From positions 1,469,981 to 1,533,980 of the forward strand of contig JACAXG010000092.1 of assembly GCA_018881555.1 (NCBI GenBank): a DNA stretch of 64,000 nt. Direction: 5' to 3'. This DNA comes from Amblyornis subalaris (lineage: Eukaryota; Chordata; Aves; Passeriformes; Ptilonorhynchidae). Below are positions 61,134-64,000 of the stretch, in pieces (positions within the stretch are counted from its first letter, which is position 1; each line of letters begins with the position of its first letter). The notes beneath the pieces were generated by a model. It did no database searches, was not told the origin of the DNA, and saw nothing but the letters and a program-made list of their open reading frames with translations. The translations under genes and the position numbers were made by a program.

Positions 61134-64000
61134 CATATAAGGTACCTGCTGGTTTCTTAAAAGGACTGTAAAAATAGTTTGGGCCTGTCATTTGAAGAGG
61201 TCAAACGAGTGGCACTAGAGAAACAAAATGTGCCAACTAAAGTTTTTGGAGCAGAAAAAAAAAATGAAAGGAATAAACTGGGAAATCTTTCAGAGNCACT
61301 TTTCATGAACTAGAAGCACACACAAATAAACTATAATTTCTGGGTTTGTTTCTGGTTTNTTTGTGGGATTTTGTTATTGTTATTTTGTTTTTGTTGGTCA
61401 GGCTTTTGTCGTTTGGTTTTTTTTATTTTCTCAGACATAACTAATGTACTATTTTTAGGTATATTACTGGACATAAGTTAACAAATGGGTTGTATGCCTA
61501 CTCCACTTTCTACCTTCTTCANTGAATGAATGTTTTTATTCCATGGGATTCTGCACCATTTAATAGAAAATAAGTATATAACATGATATACATAGCTCTA
61601 ATAAACCAGGGCTTCACTGCTCCATGGATTTTATTTTCAATCTCCTTTGCAATTTAAATATTTATTATTATTATTATTACTACTATTATTATTAATATTG
61701 TTATTAGTACTATTATTATTACTAATATTATTATTGTAATTTAAATGTTGTATCTGATTGGAGTTGGAAGCATAGGAAGTAATAGTTTCTTAATTTCAAA
61801 AAAGTTTGCAGAGCACAGACCTTGTACCTGTTTCCTGAGAATGTGTCAGATGTAGAACCATAATGCTGCATTAATCTTCCATCTCAAGAGCTATTCATGT
61901 TGTGTTTTTTGTTACACATACATATTATTATTGGATGTGATNAAATACTCTATTAAAAGGATAAATTTATTAAAAAGATCTGTCACAAAGTATAAAGTGC
62001 CTGATTTTTTACCTCTATCTTTCTTGCAAGCTGGACTCCAAATCGTTATTGATTTCTGATTTGCAAAATAAATAATTTTAATGACATTTTAAATCCATTA
62101 GAATCACAGTAGAAAACAATTATATAGTGGCACTTCAGAATAAGTAGCATTATTTTCTACCACTTCTTATTAAAATGATTTTAGAACAGATTAAAATTTA
62201 TTTAGAAACAATACATCTAAAGTTGATGATAAAAATATTTTTAGTAACAGAATAAATATGGTGAAATAAAACTAGAGAAATTTGGACTAAACCCAGACAA
62301 TTTTTAACTTTTAAAAATATTTTAACAAATTAAACTAAAGTTTGTAAATAAGCACAGAGCATATTTCTAAAAAAGATACTTTAGTCCCACATATGTGCAT
62401 TCTTTAAGGACGTTGGGGTGAAGTTTTAGGGACTATGTTACCATTGGGATTATTTTTTCTGGCCTTCTGAATATCTTTCTGAATGGTACAAAAACCTTTT
62501 TTTAAATATCATTTAGTGGGAAGCGTTGTAAATTTATATTAGTTAAAGTATAGTCTAATTTACATAAATTGNACTTAATTATAAAGACTAGATTTCATTC
62601 AATGTGCAGACACTGTCTGCAGTTATATAATGTTTTCTGGTCTTATTCTACATGTTATTCCAAGTTATTCAGAATATTTATGCATTAAGGGTTATATAAA
62701 TTTAGGAGTATATTGAGTACTTCTCAGGGAACACTCAGAGATCATCACATAATGTTTTTCTCTGATTCTTTTGGCCATCCTATGAAACTTCTATTCATTA
62801 ACATTTGACCATGGGACTCCCACCACCAATCCATTAATGCTTGCTATACTAAAACCAATCATAACTGATCTGCAAGGCTTTCTTAATTGTCACAGAAGAA
62901 TTGTCAATCTTTACCCATCTCATAAGAGATCCCTATATATATTCCCGTGTCTTTAAGTAGGATAACATTCTGCACATTTATTTTTTTTACTCNCAATAGA
63001 GCAGACTTTTAAACAGTGTATAGCAGTTCTATATCGATCTATTAAAATCCAGTGGTTTAGCTCATTATTTGGAGAACCTATGATTTAAAGAAACATTAGA
63101 CATTCTTTCCTCCCCTGCCCTTAACACATATCAAAATCTTTTTGATTCATTCAGGTTACAAAATCAGGGAGATGTAAATTCAAGCCTGATAGGGGGTATA
63201 AATCACCTTCCTATGAATGTAAAAATTTTATAGCAGCATTTCCAAACTAAAAAGCTTGACATTTATACAATAATGTATGCATAATTTCCCACTTGTATGT
63301 CACATGCTTGAGATGTTTTAATTTCAAAACACAAGGTTAGAGAGATATCTGCCAATGTCACTAAAAATGTAGAGAAAAAAGGCTAAGAACAGCCATAGAA
63401 AGCAATCTGGAATTTTTCTAGTGTGNGTAACATTCAGTAACTAATGTTCATTTTCACACAGAATCAGGGAAAGAGTTAACAATTCCATCTGAAAGATAAG
63501 AGATATATTCTAGGTAGAGAAACTTTTTCACTGATTTAATGACTACCATTGCTCATTGGCCAACAAAACAGTTNGAGCCATTCTCACAGGACCGCAATGT
63601 ATTGCGTATCTGATAGATGGTACAACCAGAACAACCTCAGACACAGCAGGAAAGACATTGAGCAAATTGTCAGCACGATTTACATACAACTTGTCAACAG
63701 CATCTGGGTTGCTGAGCAGAAGAATGATGGACAACAGATGTTTCTAGAAATGTTCCCATCTGCCCTATCTGAGTACACATCCCCTGTGACACAACGGGTT
63801 ACAATGGCTACAAGAGATCATCCTGCTCTGATTTTTGAACTTTGATCCTCCTTCCTATAAAATTAAAACCCTCACAAAGTATAACTTAACAAACATACAA
63901 TTACTTACTAAATTATTATTGAGTAATATTCAGTCTCACGACTACTGCAGAAAACTGGCATGCNTATCCAGAGATGGTTAAATCAAAGTGGTCACTAGTG
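61134..64000. other. Intergenic, AT-rich
   Basis: Holds a TTA/ATT repeat at 61660-61737 and T-rich stretches near 61340-61430. Overlapping open frames at 63543-63845 on both strands match no family I know. No gene supported. Confidence 0.55.
61660..61737. repeat. (TTA)n imperfect microsatellite
   Basis: About 78 bp of ATT/TTA units with ACT and ATG interruptions. Confidence 0.9.

Noticed and set aside
63543..63845. Overlapping open frames on both strands near the right end
   Set aside because: Three frames open together, an N in the middle and no recognised motif. It could be a pseudogene piece, but the sequence alone does not support a call.
1..64000. tRNA, rRNA, microRNA, CRISPR, prophage or operon-like features
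   Set aside because: None seen. The window is vertebrate nuclear DNA, and no hairpin could be tied to a known RNA gene by eye.

Overview
The window is AT-rich vertebrate nuclear DNA, almost certainly from a bird. It carries several CR1 LINE copies and avian-type solo retroviral LTRs; the LTR families look like those of songbirds (inferred from memory of such elements, not searched). The only gene I can support is the 3' two-thirds of the type II cadherin CDH10 (T2-cadherin), on the + strand from 7949 to about 31750. There is no bacterial-type content: no operons, CRISPR arrays or prophage.

Gene region (1-31.75 kb). Nine coding exons (numbered 4-12 by analogy with mammalian type II cadherins) join with compatible phases into 614 residues ending in a stop. 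They encode ectodomains EC2 to EC5, the transmembrane helix and the full cytoplasmic tail. All eight introns have GT/AG ends, and there is no frameshift or internal stop. The missing N-terminus (signal peptide, propeptide, most of EC1) must lie upstream of position 1. The introns hold CR1 fragments (1.4, 4.5 and 28.2 kb), an LTR remnant with a CpG-rich core and a striking hairpin (23.8-24.6 kb), a perfect 41-bp tandem duplication (25.04 kb) and a 20-bp perfect palindrome (20.54 kb).

Downstream region (31.75-64 kb). I find no protein-coding gene. This looks like the gene-poor flank expected beside CDH10. It contains an ancient L3/CR1-like LINE (36.75-37.5 kb), an intact solo LTR with a 5-bp target duplication (41.70-42.78 kb), an assembly gap (46006-46328), a purine-rich GAAA tract (49.5 kb), a CR1 remnant (50.77-51.14 kb), and an internally deleted CR1 interrupted by an antisense solo LTR with a perfect 6-bp target duplication (51.3-53.46 kb). 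Further right are another solo LTR (55.34-55.76 kb), a CR1 5'/ORF1-like piece (about 59.8-60.56 kb) and a truncated copy of the 41.7-kb LTR family (60.86-61.13 kb).

The most useful outputs are the exact CDH10 exon map, the nested transposon history at 51-53 kb, the two LTR insertions with exact target-site duplications, and a possible tailless CDH10 isoform made by read-through and intronic polyadenylation in the last intron. I found no convincing novel biological system. Single Ns are scattered at roughly one per 350 bases by hand count; none falls in a coding exon.
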